A DNA stretch of 64,000 bases. Source: Bog-752 sp963799395 (lineage in GTDB: Bacteria > Actinomycetota > Thermoleophilia > UBA2241). The notes beneath the pieces are model-generated. The model did no database searches, was not told the origin of the DNA, and saw only the letters and a list, made by a program, of their open reading frames with translations. Of this stretch, positions 19,335-29,149 are shown in pieces. Location: positions 1 to 64,000 of the forward strand of contig CAWCWZ010000070.1 of the NCBI GenBank assembly GCA_963799395.1, given 5' to 3'. Every line of letters starts with the position of its first letter. Position 1 is the first letter of the stretch. A program made the translations under genes and the position numbers.

Positions 19335-19832
19335 TCACTCGCTCGGCAGCGACTCGTTGTCGCTGGGGATGTTCGGGACGTTCGGGTTGGTGGCCGCGGG
19401 GCCGGCGTCGCCGGGGCACATGAACATCTGGCGGATGCTCGGCGTGCCGCTCGAGTTGGCGCCGAGGTAGTACTCGAGCCCCGGAGACAGTGCGCTGTCG
19501 AGGCCGAGGATGCCGATCTTGCCGGGGGCGATGCTGATCTGCACGCCGACGACCTTGGCCGCGACCGTGCCGTCGCCCGAGGTGATCGGCGTGCCGGGGC
19601 CTATGACGAGGCTGTGCGCGCTCGCGGTGTTCTCGATCTCGAGCTGGTTGTTGCTGTAGCCGACCGCCTTGAAGTCGAGCGTGCTGTCGGTCGTGACGTG
19701 GCCGCCCATCGTGACGTCGACGTTCTTGCTGCCTTCTCCACCCGAGACACTCGTCAGGCTGCAGCCGGCCATGGCCAGGCCGGCCGCGCAGAGCAGGCAG
19801 GTCACGGCCAGCAGGCGGAAGATCTTGTGCAT
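19335..19832 (-). CDS. Small lipoprotein of unknown function
   Basis: This 165-residue protein has a signal peptide with a clear lipobox, LAMAGC, at residues 19-24 (MHKIFRLLAVTCLLCAAGLAMAGC split here as MHKIFRLLAV followed by the hydrophobic core). The rest is rich in Gly, Ser, Thr and beta-type residues, with DFKAVGYSNNQLEIENT and KIGILGLDSALSPGLEYYLG. It ends in an Asn/Pro/Ser-rich tail. I recognise no domain. The ribosome binding site is poor. It sits between arcC and the ABC-F gene on the same strand, with about 100 and 155 bases on either side. Confidence 0.8.
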   Translation of the reverse strand: MHKIFRLLAVTCLLCAAGLAMAGCSLTSVSGGEGSKNVDVTMGGHVTTDSTLDFKAVGYSNNQLEIENTASAHSLVIGPGTPITSGDGTVAAKVVGVQISIAPGKIGILGLDSALSPGLEYYLGANSSGTPSIRQMFMCPGDAGPAATNPNVPNIPSDNESLPSE

Positions 19833-19930
19833 GAGGGCGCCCCCAGGGTCGCCGCCGGCATCACCGGCGGCGGGTCCGTCGGTCCGTCGTCGCTTCTGGA
19901 GTGGGGTATCGGCCGATGAGGCCCCGGGGT

Positions 19931-20923
19931 TTACCGGGCGGCGGCGATCGACGTGCCCGCCTCGCCGCGCACGGCCGCCCCGACGTCGAGCAGCGAGGCG
20001 ATCACGGCGAGGCCGCCGGCGCGGGCGAACTGCAGCGCGGCCTCGACCTTGGGCCCCATGCTGCCCGCCTTGAACTCGCCGGCGGCCTGGAAGCGCTCCA
20101 TCTCGGCGACGGTGACCCGGGACAGTGCCCGCTGCTCGGAGGTCTTGTAGCCGACGAACACGGCGGCCACGTCGGTGAGGATGAGCAGCACGTCGGCCTC
20201 GAGGTCGAGGGCGAGCCGGGCGGCGGCGAGATCCTTGTCGATCACCGCCTCGACGCCGTGCAGGGAGCCGTCGCGGTGGCGCACGACGGGGATGCCGCCG
20301 CCGCCGTTGCAGACGACGAGCACACCGGCGGCGAGGGCGTCGGCGATCGCCTGCCGCTGCACGATCTCGGTCGGCCGGGGAGACGGCACAACCCGCCGCC
20401 AGCCGCGGCCGGCGTCTTCTCGCACGACGAGGCCCTGTTCGATGGCGAGCTCTCTGGCGCGGGCCTCGGGGTAGAAGGGTCCGACCGGCTTGGACGGCGC
20501 CGCGAAGGCGGGGTCGCGCTCGTCGACGACCACTTCGGTCAGGAACGTCGCCACCGGTACCCGCAGGCGCAGCTTGACCATGTGGTTGTGCAGGCTCTGC
20601 TGCAGCATGTAGCCGATCTGCCCCTGGGTCTCGGCGCCGCAGACGTCCATGGGCATGGGGGCCACCATCTTGGCGGCGAGGTCGTTCTGGATGAGGATGT
20701 TGCCGACTTGGGGTCCGTTGCCGTGGGTCAGGACGACCCGCCAGCCGTCGGCGACGAGGCGGGCGATGCGCCGGCAACTCTGATCGACGTTGACGAGCTG
20801 CTCCTCGAACGTGCCGACCTGGCCGGGCTGCAGGATGGCGTTGCCGCCCAGGGCGACGACCACGGTCTGTGCGGTCGGGCTCACGTGGCGGTTGTTCGGG
20901 CGCGACCGGCCGGGCTCCTTCAC
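19931..20923 (-). CDS. arcC: Carbamate kinase
   Basis: The 330-residue protein matches the amino-acid-kinase fold of carbamate kinase: VVVALGGNAI at the start, LTHGNGPQVGN, the EAVIDKDLAAARLA segment and LILTDVAAVFVGY, with FKAGSMGPKVEAA near the end. It makes ATP and ammonium carbamate from carbamoyl phosphate, as in arginine or agmatine fermentation, or runs in reverse. No arginine deiminase or ornithine transcarbamoylase gene is visible in the window. The GTG start has AGAGG upstream; GTG 20884 is an alternative. An A+T-rich stretch (20930-20965) upstream is the likely promoter. Confidence 0.95.
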   Translation of the reverse strand: MKEPGRSRPNNRHVSPTAQTVVVALGGNAILQPGQVGTFEEQLVNVDQSCRRIARLVADGWRVVLTHGNGPQVGNILIQNDLAAKMVAPMPMDVCGAETQGQIGYMLQQSLHNHMVKLRLRVPVATFLTEVVVDERDPAFAAPSKPVGPFYPEARARELAIEQGLVVREDAGRGWRRVVPSPRPTEIVQRQAIADALAAGVLVVCNGGGGIPVVRHRDGSLHGVEAVIDKDLAAARLALDLEADVLLILTDVAAVFVGYKTSEQRALSRVTVAEMERFQAAGEFKAGSMGPKVEAALQFARAGGLAVIASLLDVGAAVRGEAGTSIAAAR

Positions 20924-21070
20924 CGGGCGCCTCTTTTGTACTTCGTATTCACATATGCATCGTAGACGAGGCCGCGCGGAGAGGCTAGCCTACGAGGGGC
21001 CGCGACCGTGCGGGCGCGAGCGGACGGCCGCCGCCGCGACTGGGCTCGGGATGATGGGGAGGAGACTGCC

Positions 21071-21999
21071 GTGAAGAGCGACCACCTGGTGGACGATCTC
21101 GAGGCCAGAGGCTGGCGCGCCGCGGTGGTCCCCGCCCGCCGGCTCGCCGACCTGCGGGCCGAGATCGAGCGCCGGCGCTCCGAGGTGGCGCCGGACGTCA
21201 TGGAGGTCGTCGAGCGCAACCTCGACTTTGCGCCGCCGGCCGCCCTGCCCGCGCCACGGTCGGTGATCGTCGTCGCCGTACCGCACGCCTGCGCCCGGGT
21301 GACCGTGGTGGTCGACGGCGAGGAGCTCCCCGTACCCATCCCCACGACGTACTGCCATCACGACGACATCCAGACGCAGGTGGCGCCACCCTCACTGCGG
21401 GTCTCGCGCCTGTCGGTCTGTCCGCAGTCCTCGCGCGACTGCCCGAAAAGCTGCTGGCCGTCTGCGCCGGCATGGCGCGCTACGGACGCAACAACATCGT
21501 CTACGTCGACGGTCACGGCAGCTTCGTCGAGCTCGCGGCCTGCGTCTCCGACCTTCCGCCTGGCGCCGACCCCTGGACCGGCCTGCGTTCGCTGCCGCGC
21601 TGCGAGTCGTGCGAGGCGTGCCGCCGGGCCTGCCCGACGGGGGCCATCGGCGACGACCGTTTTCTGCTGCACGGCGAGCGCTGCCTGACGCTCCACAACG
21701 AGAGCGAGCGGCCGTTCGCGGAGTGGATCGACCCCGCTTGGCACCATTGTCGTGTGGGCTGCCTGCGCTGCCAGCGGTGCTGCCCCGAAGACGTCGGCGG
21801 GCGCGACGAGGTCGCCGAGACGGCCGCCTTCGACGAGCGCGAGACCGCCCTGCTGGCCGCCGGCGTCGATCACGACCTGCTCGAGCGCGAGCCGCGGCTG
21901 CGCGAGAAGCTGGGCGACCTCGGGCTCCTGGGCTACGACGACGGGTTCCTGGGCGTGGCCCTGGCGCGCAACCTCCGGGCGCTGCTCGACGCCCGCTGA
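21071..21999 (+). CDS. QueG-like double [4Fe-4S] reductase (frame break near 21390)
   Basis: The corrected protein has about 309 residues. The N-terminal part (PRSVIVVAVPHACARV, TTYCHHDDIQT) and the middle part (LPEKLLAVCAGMARYGRNNIVYV) resemble the corrinoid-binding region of epoxyqueuosine reductase and related proteins. Two ferredoxin-like clusters follow: CESCEACRRACP and GCLRCQRCCP. The family reduces epoxyqueuosine in tRNA or performs related corrinoid-dependent reductions; the sequence is divergent enough that I would not call it queG outright. Between 21381 and 21396 one base is missing (or two extra), because the first frame runs out of sense after QTQVA and the next picks up at LTAGLAPVGLSAVLARLPEK. 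GTG 21071 follows GGGGAGGAG. Confidence 0.8.
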
Positions 22000-22134
22000 T
22001 CGCGCCCTCCGGCCGCAAGACCGGGGCGCAACCGCGGGGGAGAGGCGGCGAGCGTCGCGGCAGGCGACGTAGGCTTCTGCCGGGCGGCGTCGAACAGCCG
22101 TGAGACGACGGCGAGACGACAGCGAGGGGTCTGC

Positions 22135-23309
22135 ATGGATATCGGCCGGATTCTCAAGGACTCGTGGGCGATCTTCGTGAAGGACTGGGTCGTCCTGATC
22201 GTGGCGGCCCTCATCACGGTCGTCCTGAGCATCTTCACGCTGTTCATCCTGACCATTCCCCTGATCGCCGGCCTGTACCTGATGATCGTGCGGCGCGTCC
22301 GCGAGGGCCGCAAGGCCGAGGTGGGCGACGTGTTCGGCTGTTTCGACCGCATCGGCGCCTACCTCCTCGCCTTTCTCGTGTTCCTGGGCATCGCCCTCTG
22401 TTTCGCCGTCGTGATCGGGCTGCCGCTCGGGCTGCTCGTGATCCACAACACGGGCGCCCGCGCGTTCGGCGGCTTTCTTACTGTCCTCGCCGTTCTGGCG
22501 GCGACGGTCGTGGGCGTCTACCTCGAGACGGTCTGGGTCTACTGGACGATCCTCATGGTCGACCGGCGGCTCTCGGTGATCGAGGCATTGAAGGAGAGCC
22601 GCGTGATCGTCACCAGGAGCGGGTTCTGGATGACGTTCCTCGTCGTCCTCATCGTCGGCGCGATCGTGGGCGCGATCAACATCGCCCTCAGTACCTTCAC
22701 CTTCGGCATCGGCGGCTTCCTCTCGTTCGTCGTCCTGCCCTGGGAGTTCGCCGCTCTTGCGGCGATGTACTTCCAGGTCACCGGCGAGGGCGGCCTTCTG
22801 CCGTCGGCCTTCCCGGGACCGTCGTCGGCCTGGCAGGGCGGCGGCGCGGTCGCCTACGGCGCCCCGTACGCGCCTCCCGGCTATGCCTCTCCCGGCTACC
22901 CTCCGCCCGGGCATCCGCCGACCGGCTATGCGCCGCCTCCCGGTTACCCGCCCCCGGCGCCACCGTACGGACAGCCGTCTCCCCAGGCGCTACCTCCCGG
23001 CTACGGGCAGTACGGTCCGCCGCCCGGTCCGCCGCCCGGCAACGCACCGCCGTCACCGTACGGTCAGCCGCCTGCCCAGGCGTCGCCCTGGGTGACCGCG
23101 CCGACCACGCCGCCGCCATGGACGCAGCCGCCCGCCGCCGACCAGGCCGCGCCGCAGAGCGCGCCCGAAGCCACGCCGCAGGCTCCGCCGGCGCCCGGGG
23201 CCACGCCGCCGACGCGCCGAGGCCAGCGCCGCTGCCGCCCGACGCGGTGGGCGACGCGCCCGACGTGTCTCCGCCCTCGCCCCCGGCGCCCCCGACGCCG
23301 CCGGCCTGA
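22135..23309 (+). CDS. Polytopic membrane protein with long Pro/Gly/Tyr-rich cytoplasmic-type tail (frame break near 23210)
   Basis: The corrected product has about 391 residues. Residues 1-215 hold around five or six membrane segments (for example VVLIVAALITVVLSIF, YLLAFLVFLGIALCF and FLVVLIVGAIVGAINIA) separated by DVF/DRRL-type loops, resembling DUF975/glycerophosphodiester-type membrane domains of unknown function. The rest is a low-complexity tail of PPGY, YGQP and PPG units, typical of actinobacterial membrane proteins that self-associate. Near 23207-23212 one base appears to be missing; adding it continues the proline-rich frame to DAPRPAPLPPDAVGDAPDV and a TGA at 23307. Without correction the frame becomes Arg-rich and runs on to 23580. 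A strong terminator follows. Confidence 0.78.
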
Positions 23310-23320
23310 GGCCCCCGAAG

Positions 23321-23368
23321 CGCGGGTCGGGGCCGGCCGCGGGCAACGTCGGCCGGCCCCGACCCGCG
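23321..23368 (+). terminator. Strong hairpin terminator
   Basis: A perfect 19-bp stem with a 10-base loop begins 11 bases after the corrected stop of the membrane-protein gene. The arms start CGCGGGTCGGGGCCGG and end CCGGCCCCGACCCGCG. It separates that gene from the ABC exporter operon. Confidence 0.85.
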
Positions 23369-23417
23369 GCTGGGCCACACGCCCTTCGATTCCCGCGCCG
23401 CCCGGGCTCGGGCGGGT

Positions 23418-23423
23418 TATACT
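23418..23423 (+). promoter_or_regulatory. Probable -10 box for the ABC-2 exporter operon
   Basis: TATACT stands out in very G+C-rich surroundings, 31 bases before an ATG with AAGGAG. I see no matching -35 hexamer. It lies just after a terminator and before an operon, where a promoter is expected. Confidence 0.55.
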
Positions 23424-23454
23424 CTGGCCACGCCGGCAGTCACAAGGAGCAGAC

Positions 23455-23580
23455 ATGGCGCGCGCCTCTCTCAGGTCTTGGACAGGCTCGACCTTCGTGG
23501 TCGCGTTCGCGACGCTCCGGGCTGGTTCGGCGGCCTCGACGTCGCGCCCCGCGTCCGCCCTGGACTCCCACCGGTGCTGA
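23455..23580 (+). CDS. Possible 41-residue leader peptide before the ABC exporter genes
   Basis: An ATG with a textbook AAGGAG at 8 bases opens a 41-codon frame (MARASLRSWTGSTFVV...) that ends in TGA overlapping the GTG start of the ATPase gene by a few bases. It is the only frame here with a ribosome binding site; the ATPase GTG has none. It may be a translated leader that couples into the ATPase, or the true N terminus of the ATPase displaced by another one-base error. The peptide resembles no known family. Confidence 0.35.
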   Translation: MARASLRSWTGSTFVVAFATLRAGSAASTSRPASALDSHRC

Positions 23581-24602
23581 CCCCTTCCGCGTCCGAACCG
23601 ACCGCGACCGGCGCGGTCATCACGGTCGACGGTCTGACCAAGCGCTACGGCGATCTCCTGGCCGTCGACGGCATCGCCCTCGCCGTGCAGCGCGGCGAGA
23701 TCTTCGGCATCCTGGGCCCCAACGGGGCCGGCAAGACGACCACCCTCGAGATGATCGAAGGCTTGCGGCCCCCTGACGGGGGCACAGTCGAAGTCGACGG
23801 CATGCCGGTCTGGCCCCAGCCCAAGGACGTCAAGCGGCGCATCGGTGTGCAGCTCCAGGCGACGGCGCTGTTCGACTACCAGAAGCTGCACGAGATCATC
23901 TACATCTTCGGGTCCTGTTACGGCATCTACCGTGGCCGCGAAGAGTGCGTGGCGCTGCTCGAGCGGGTCGGCCTCGCCGACAAGGCCGAAGCCTTCGTCG
24001 ACGAGCTCTCCGGGGGGCAGGCGCAGCGGCTGTCGATCGCCCTGGCGCTGGTCAACGACCCGGTCGTGACCTTCCTCGACGAGCCGACCACGGGCCTCGA
24101 CCCGCGCGCCCGGCGGGCGCTCTGGGACGTGATCGGCGAGATCAATCGCGACGGCACCACCGTGGTCCTGACGACCCACTACATGGAAGAGGCCGAGCGG
24201 CTCTGCGACCGCGTGGCGGTGATGGACCGGGGCCACATCATGGCGCTCGACGTGCCGCGGGCGCTGATCACCCAGCTCGGCGCCGAAGCGACGGTGCGGT
24301 TCGACCTGAGCGACCGCGTGGCGGCCGCTGATCTTCGCGCGCTCGACGGCGCCACCGACTGCCGGGCCGTCGAGAACGGCTACGAGGTGGCGGCCGACGA
24401 CGCCCAGCGTACGGTCGTCTCGCTGCTCGAGTTCGCCCGCACGCGAGGCCTGCGGGTCGCTCACCTCGACGTCAAGGGCGCCGACCTCGAAGACGTGTTC
24501 CTGAGCATGACGGGTCGCAAGCTGACCGACGACGAAGAAGACGCGGCCGCGGCCGCCGCCCCGAAGAAGCGGCGGCGCTTCGGGTTCGGAGGAGGCCGCT
24601 AG
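23574..24602 (+). CDS. ABC-2 type exporter, ATP-binding protein
   Basis: The 342-residue protein is a standard drug/polysaccharide-type ABC ATPase. Walker A is GPNGAGKTT, the Q-loop is VQLQATALFDYQKL, the signature is LSGGQAQRL and Walker B is VTFLDEPTTGLDP. The H-loop is LTTHYMEEAERL. A C-terminal region of about 80 residues, typical of DrrA/CcmA-like exporters, ends in a Lys/Arg/Gly tail. It pairs with the permease gene that overlaps its stop by one base. The start is the GTG at 23574, because the family signature begins soon after; the ribosome binding site is missing (see the leader frame upstream). Confidence 0.9.
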   Translation: MLTPSASEPTATGAVITVDGLTKRYGDLLAVDGIALAVQRGEIFGILGPNGAGKTTTLEMIEGLRPPDGGTVEVDGMPVWPQPKDVKRRIGVQLQATALFDYQKLHEIIYIFGSCYGIYRGREECVALLERVGLADKAEAFVDELSGGQAQRLSIALALVNDPVVTFLDEPTTGLDPRARRALWDVIGEINRDGTTVVLTTHYMEEAERLCDRVAVMDRGHIMALDVPRALITQLGAEATVRFDLSDRVAAADLRALDGATDCRAVENGYEVAADDAQRTVVSLLEFARTRGLRVAHLDVKGADLEDVFLSMTGRKLTDDEEDAAAAAAPKKRRRFGFGGGR

Positions 24603-25687
24603 TGCGCACGTTCTGGGACTTCGTCAAGGCCGACGTCCAGATCACGGTGCGCAACCGCCAGGCGTTGTTCTGGACGTTCTTCTTTCCGGTCCTGCTCATG
24701 TTCCTGCTGGGTGTCGTGTTCGGCCAGTCGGGCAGCTTCACGACGAAGCTGGCCATCGTCAACCAGGACAAGAGTGCGATGAGCGGCGCCATGGTGTCGG
24801 TCTTCGAGAAGGTCGACGCGCTCAAGGTCTCGAGTGTCGCCAGCGAGTCACAGGCCGTCAAGTCGCTGAAGAACGGCGACTACGCCGCCGTCCTCGTCCT
24901 GCCCGCCGGCCTCCAGCGGAACCTGGCCAGGGGCGCGACCCGGCTGCCCTTCTACTACGACAACACGTCGCTCGCCCAGGCCGGTACCGTCACCCTGGTG
25001 ACCCAGCAGGTCGTGAACGCCTTCGCCGACCAGGGCACGCAACCCAAGCTCGAGCTGGCCTCGCAGGGCATCGCCAGCTCGAGCTTCAACTACATCGGCT
25101 TCCTGGTGCCCGGAGTGGTCGCCATGGCGCTCATGACCAACGGCATCTACGCCGTCTCGGGCACCTTCGTGGCCTACCGCCAGCGCGGCGTGCTGCGGCG
25201 CCTCAAGGCGACGCCCATGCCGCTGCCCAGTTTCATCGGCTCACGCGTGCTCGTGCATCTGTTTCTGGCGCTCATCCAGGCCGCCCTCGTGATCGCCGTC
25301 GGCGTCCTGGCCTTCCACGTCCACATGGCGCCCGGACCCACGCTCGCGCGCATGGCCGTCCTCGCCCTGATCGGCTCGGGCAGCTTCGTGTCGATCGGCT
25401 TCTTCGTGGCCGCGATATCGAAGAACGTCGAAGCGGCCGCGGCGCTGGGTCAGGTTATCGGCACGCCGATGATGTTCCTCTCGGGTATCTTCTTTCCGAT
25501 GGACAACGCCCCGGCCTGGATCCAGCCCGTGGTCAAGGCCATGCCGTTGTACTACCTTGCCGATGCCATGCGTGACGTCATGATCAAGGGGTTTGCCCTG
25601 TGGGCCGTACGTTGGGACATGGTGATCCTGCTCCTCGTGACCGGCGTGTTTCTCGTGAGCTCGGTCCGATTCTTCCGTTGGGAGTGA
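24602..25687 (+). CDS. ABC-2 type exporter, permease
   Basis: The 361-residue protein has one N-terminal membrane segment (FWTFFFPVLLMFLLGVVFG), a roughly 150-residue external domain (KLAIVNQDKSAMSGAMV...) and about five membrane segments from residue 165 on. This is the YhfK/DrrB-like ABC2_membrane_3 layout. GTG 24602 overlaps the TAG of the ATPase gene. Together they should form an exporter; the long external loop suggests a lipid, peptide or drug rather than an ion, but the substrate is not evident. Confidence 0.92.
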   Translation: MRTFWDFVKADVQITVRNRQALFWTFFFPVLLMFLLGVVFGQSGSFTTKLAIVNQDKSAMSGAMVSVFEKVDALKVSSVASESQAVKSLKNGDYAAVLVLPAGLQRNLARGATRLPFYYDNTSLAQAGTVTLVTQQVVNAFADQGTQPKLELASQGIASSSFNYIGFLVPGVVAMALMTNGIYAVSGTFVAYRQRGVLRRLKATPMPLPSFIGSRVLVHLFLALIQAALVIAVGVLAFHVHMAPGPTLARMAVLALIGSGSFVSIGFFVAAISKNVEAAAALGQVIGTPMMFLSGIFFPMDNAPAWIQPVVKAMPLYYLADAMRDVMIKGFALWAVRWDMVILLLVTGVFLVSSVRFFRWE

Positions 25688-25694
25688 TGTCCAG

Positions 25695-26295
25695 GTGAAC
25701 CTTCGCCTTCGTGACGTGCTGCGCAGGGTGCTCGTCATCATCGGCTTCGCGGTGGCCTTCGCCATGGTGATGCTGCTCGTGCGCCCGAAGTCCGGGCTCG
25801 CGTTCTCGATCCTCATCATGCTGGTGCTCGCGGTGTTCCTCGTGCGCGCCTACTCGCTGGGCTACCGGTACCGGTGCGCCAGCTGCGGTCACGTCTTCAA
25901 GGTGCCGCTGCTCGTCGACTTCTCTGACCTTTCGGGCGTGGCGCAACCGCGACGGCGCCTATCACACCTGGAAGTCGCTGACCTGCCCGAGCTGCGGACG
26001 GCGCACCAGGGCGGTGCGTGCGTCAGGGCGGATCCAGCGAAAGCGCCGACCCGGCGGATCGCCGAGCGACCCGGCGGCGGCGCTGCGCGGTCGCCGGCCG
26101 GCAGCCGCGCGGGCCGCAGCGTCGCGGCGGACGCAAGCGCCGCGGGGTCCTGCTGCCCGGCCGGCGGCCGGACGGCGATGCGAGACGCGTCAGGGCCGCC
26201 GCGACGGCCGCGGGCAGCGCTTCGGGCGCAGCGCGCTCGATCTCGATCTCGGGGAGGCTCGCGAGGAACTCGCGCTGGTACGGCCTTCTGGGTGA
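25695..26295 (+). CDS. Small membrane protein with zinc ribbon (frame break near 25922; end uncertain)
   Basis: GTG 25695 opens a product with two hydrophobic segments (VLVIIGFAVAFAMVMLLV and AFSILIMLVLAVFLV) followed by CASCGHVFKVPLLVDF. One extra T near 25922 breaks the frame; removing it gives DFLTFRAWRNRDGAY followed by TWKSLTCPSCGRRTR. That completes a four-Cys zinc ribbon (CX2C and CX2C), so the break is well supported. Beyond TRAVRASGR the frame has no stop until 26295 and overlaps the end of the convergent helicase gene by about 270 bases. The last 85 or so residues are Arg/Ala/Pro-rich and may not be real. It is the third gene of the exporter operon. Confidence 0.65.
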
Positions 26296-29027
26296 GCCGG
26301 TGGTCGAGGACGGCGACCACGCCGGCGTCGGTCTCGGTGCGGATGAGGCGGCCGAACCCCTGCCGGAACCTGAGCACCGCCTCGGGCAGGTAGAAGCCCC
26401 GGAACCAGTCGCGACCCTCATCCTCGGCGGCCCGCCGGCGAGCCTGGAAGCGGGCGTCCTGCCGGGGGAACGGCAGCCGGGCGATCACGAGACAGACGAG
26501 CGCGTCGCCGGGGAAGTCCTGGCCGGTCCAGAGGGCGTCGACCCCGAGCAGCACCGTGGCCGGATGACTGCGGAACTCCTCGGCCAGCGCCGCGGCGCCG
26601 CCGTGCACGCCCTGGGCGAGCAGCACGACGCCTTCGTCTTCGACGTGCGGGCCGATCAGCTCGGCGACCGCTTCGACCTCGCGCTTGTTGGTGAAGAGGG
26701 CGAGCAGCCGGCCGCCGGTGAGCTCGGTGAGGGCCTGCAGGCGCTGGGCCAGGCGGGCCGGCTGCTCGACGGCCTGGTAGCGGGTCTCGGGGTCGTGTTC
26801 GAGCACGAGCGCCGCCTGGCGGCGGTAGTCGAACGGCGAGGCGAAGACGCGCTCGCGCACGTCGAGCTCGGCGGCGAGACCGGCTTCGCCGCGATAGTAG
26901 GCAAAGGAGCCGGCGACGCCGAGGGTGGCGCTGACCAGACAGCCGCTGCGCAGCCGGTCCCAGAGGCGCTCACGGACGATCGCCGCCGGCGAGAGGGGGG
27001 CGCAGTTGAGCGACCAGGCGGGGGCCGGGGCGAAGCGGCGCGCGGCCGGACCGTCGCCGCGGCGGCCGGCGAGCTCGGCCCAGAAGACGAGGTCGGCCGG
27101 GGGCGTGCGGGTGACGTCGGTCAGCAGGCGAGCGGCAGCCGCGGCGTCGGCGCCGACGGCGACGGCGCGGGGGCGCTCGCGGTGCTCTTCGGGCAGCGCC
27201 TCGGCGGCCGCCGAAGCCGCCCGGGCGAGGTCTGAGAGCGCCGCCGTGAGCGCGCCGCAGCCGGTGGCAAAGGCGTCGAACAGAGGTTGCTCCTGCAGCC
27301 CGGCGGTGAGGAGCTGGGTGCGGCCGTACAGCTCGGTCGTCGTGGCGTCGGCATCGGGCTCGGCGGCCGCCAGAGCGAGTGCTTCGAGGGCGCCGCCGAG
27401 ATCGTCGGCCAGGGTGGGCAGCAGGCGGGCGGCGCGCTCGAAGCCGTCGGCCGCCGCGGCGAGCGCCGTGGCGGCCTCGGCTGCGACCTTGCCGGCCGCC
27501 GCTCGCGTGACGGCGGCGAGCGGGCGCCGACCATGGCGCCCGCGCAGCTCGCCGAGCAGATCGTCGACGCTGCCCCGGTCGACCCGTTCGGTGAAGATCG
27601 ACACCGCCTCGTCGGGCAGGAGATGGGCTTCGTCGACGACCAGGTCGTCGAACGGGGGCAGCGTGTCGCCGCCGGTGAGCAGGAGCGCGTGGTTCACGCA
27701 CACGAGGTGGGCGGCCCGCGCCGCGGCGCGGGCCAGACGCCAGTTGCAGCCGGTCCGCGACCCGCAGCATCCGCCCAGACACGCCGCCGCCGAGGCGCGC
27801 AGCTCGCGGGCGGTCTCGGCGAGCGCCGGCAGCGCCTGGGTCGCGCCGTAGGGCAGCGCCGAGACGTCGACCTCGCCGTGCCGGGCGCGGCCGGCAGAGC
27901 CAGGCGAGGGCCAACAGGCGGTCGCGGTCGGGCAGACCGCCGCCCACCCCGTCGATCGCCTCGTCGAGCCGTCGCCGGCAGAGGTAGTTCTCGCGACCCA
28001 TGAGCAGCGTCCAGCGAAAGCCGGCGGGCAGGCACGAGGCCACCAGCGGCAGCTCGCGCTCCGCGAGCTGCCTCTGCAGCGCCTTGGTCTTGGTGCTGAC
28101 CGTGACCCGCGCGCCGCAGGAGGCGGCGCGGAAGGCGGCCGGCAGCAGGTAGGCGAGGCTCTTGCCCATGCCCGTGCCGGCCTCGAACAGGCCGAGCCCG
28201 CCGGTTTCGAGCAGGGCGGCGACCTCGCCGGCGAGGTCGACCTGGCCGGGGCGCACGGCAAAGCCGTCGAGGGCGGCGGCCAGCGCGCCGCCGACGCCGA
28301 GGGCGGCGCGCCAGTCGTCGGCGGCACAGGGCAGCGCCGCCGGACGACCGTCGGCGGGGATGGCTGTCGAGGAGTCGGGCGCGGCGCCGCTCGACGGCGT
28401 GACGGGCGCGGCTCGGCCGGCCGGCTCGTCGCCCCGCCCTAGCGTGTCGAGCAGCGCCAGGGGAGCCCACGCCGCCGCTTCGAGCAGGCGGCGCTCGGCG
28501 ACGCCGAGGCTCGCCGCCCGCCGGTGAAGCGCACGCAGCAGGGCGGCGGTGACCTCTGCATCGGGCAGGGCGCGGTGCGGCGGCTCGCCCAGGCCGAGGG
28601 TCGCGGCCATCGAGCCGAGACCGTGGCGGTCGATCTCGGGAAAGAGGAGGAGCGCGGCTTCGAGGGTGTCGAAGCTGCGGGCGGGCGGCGGCGGCGCGCC
28701 ACAGCGCGCCGCCGCCGCCTCGAGCATGGCGATGTCGAAGGCGACGTTCTGCCCGACGAGGAGCGCGTCGCCGGCGAACTCGCGCAGCTCGCCGTAGGCC
28801 CGGGCGAAGGGCGGCGCGCCGGCGAGGTCGGCCGCGGAGATGCCGGTGAGGCGGGTGATCTGCAGGGGCAGCGGCCGCTCGGGGTCGACCAGCGTGCTCC
28901 ACGTCGCGGTGATCTTCAGGTCGGCGTCGAGGAGCACGGCGCCGATGTCGATAACACGGTCGCGGGTCGGGTCGAGCCCCGTGGTCTCGGTGTCGACGAC
29001 GACGAGTGCGGCGGGCGATCTGGGCAT
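26023..29027 (-). CDS. dinG: DnaQ-DinG type fusion: 3'-5' exonuclease plus Fe-S superfamily 2 helicase (two frame breaks)
   Basis: The corrected product has about 1000 residues. The DEDDh exonuclease domain (1-170) shows VVDTETTGLD, GQNVAFDIAML and HRALPDAEV. The helicase part has Walker A EAGTGMGKSLAYL, XPD-like Fe-S cysteines (NYLCRRRL, ACLGGCCGSRTGCNW), the box VVDEAHLL and later motifs LFTNKREVEA, GVDALWTGQDFPG and RQGFGRLIRTETD. Such proteins unwind DNA 5'-3' and handle damaged or R-loop structures. Two extra bases interrupt the frame: one at 27889-27893 (between the two cysteine groups) and one near 26283 (before YQREFLASLPEIEIE). Both removals restore a continuous, family-like sequence. 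The C-terminal 50 residues are basic and overlap the convergent zinc-ribbon frame. Confidence 0.85.
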
Positions 29028-29149
29028 GCTCGCGAGCCTACCACGGCGGCGGTGCGGGCGTCGCCGGCCGCCGGGGTGGACCTTGGCGCGGTCCCCACGA
29101 GCGCCTCGCCCGCCGCCGCCGGGCTTGCGACCCGGCGGAAGCGCCGGGG

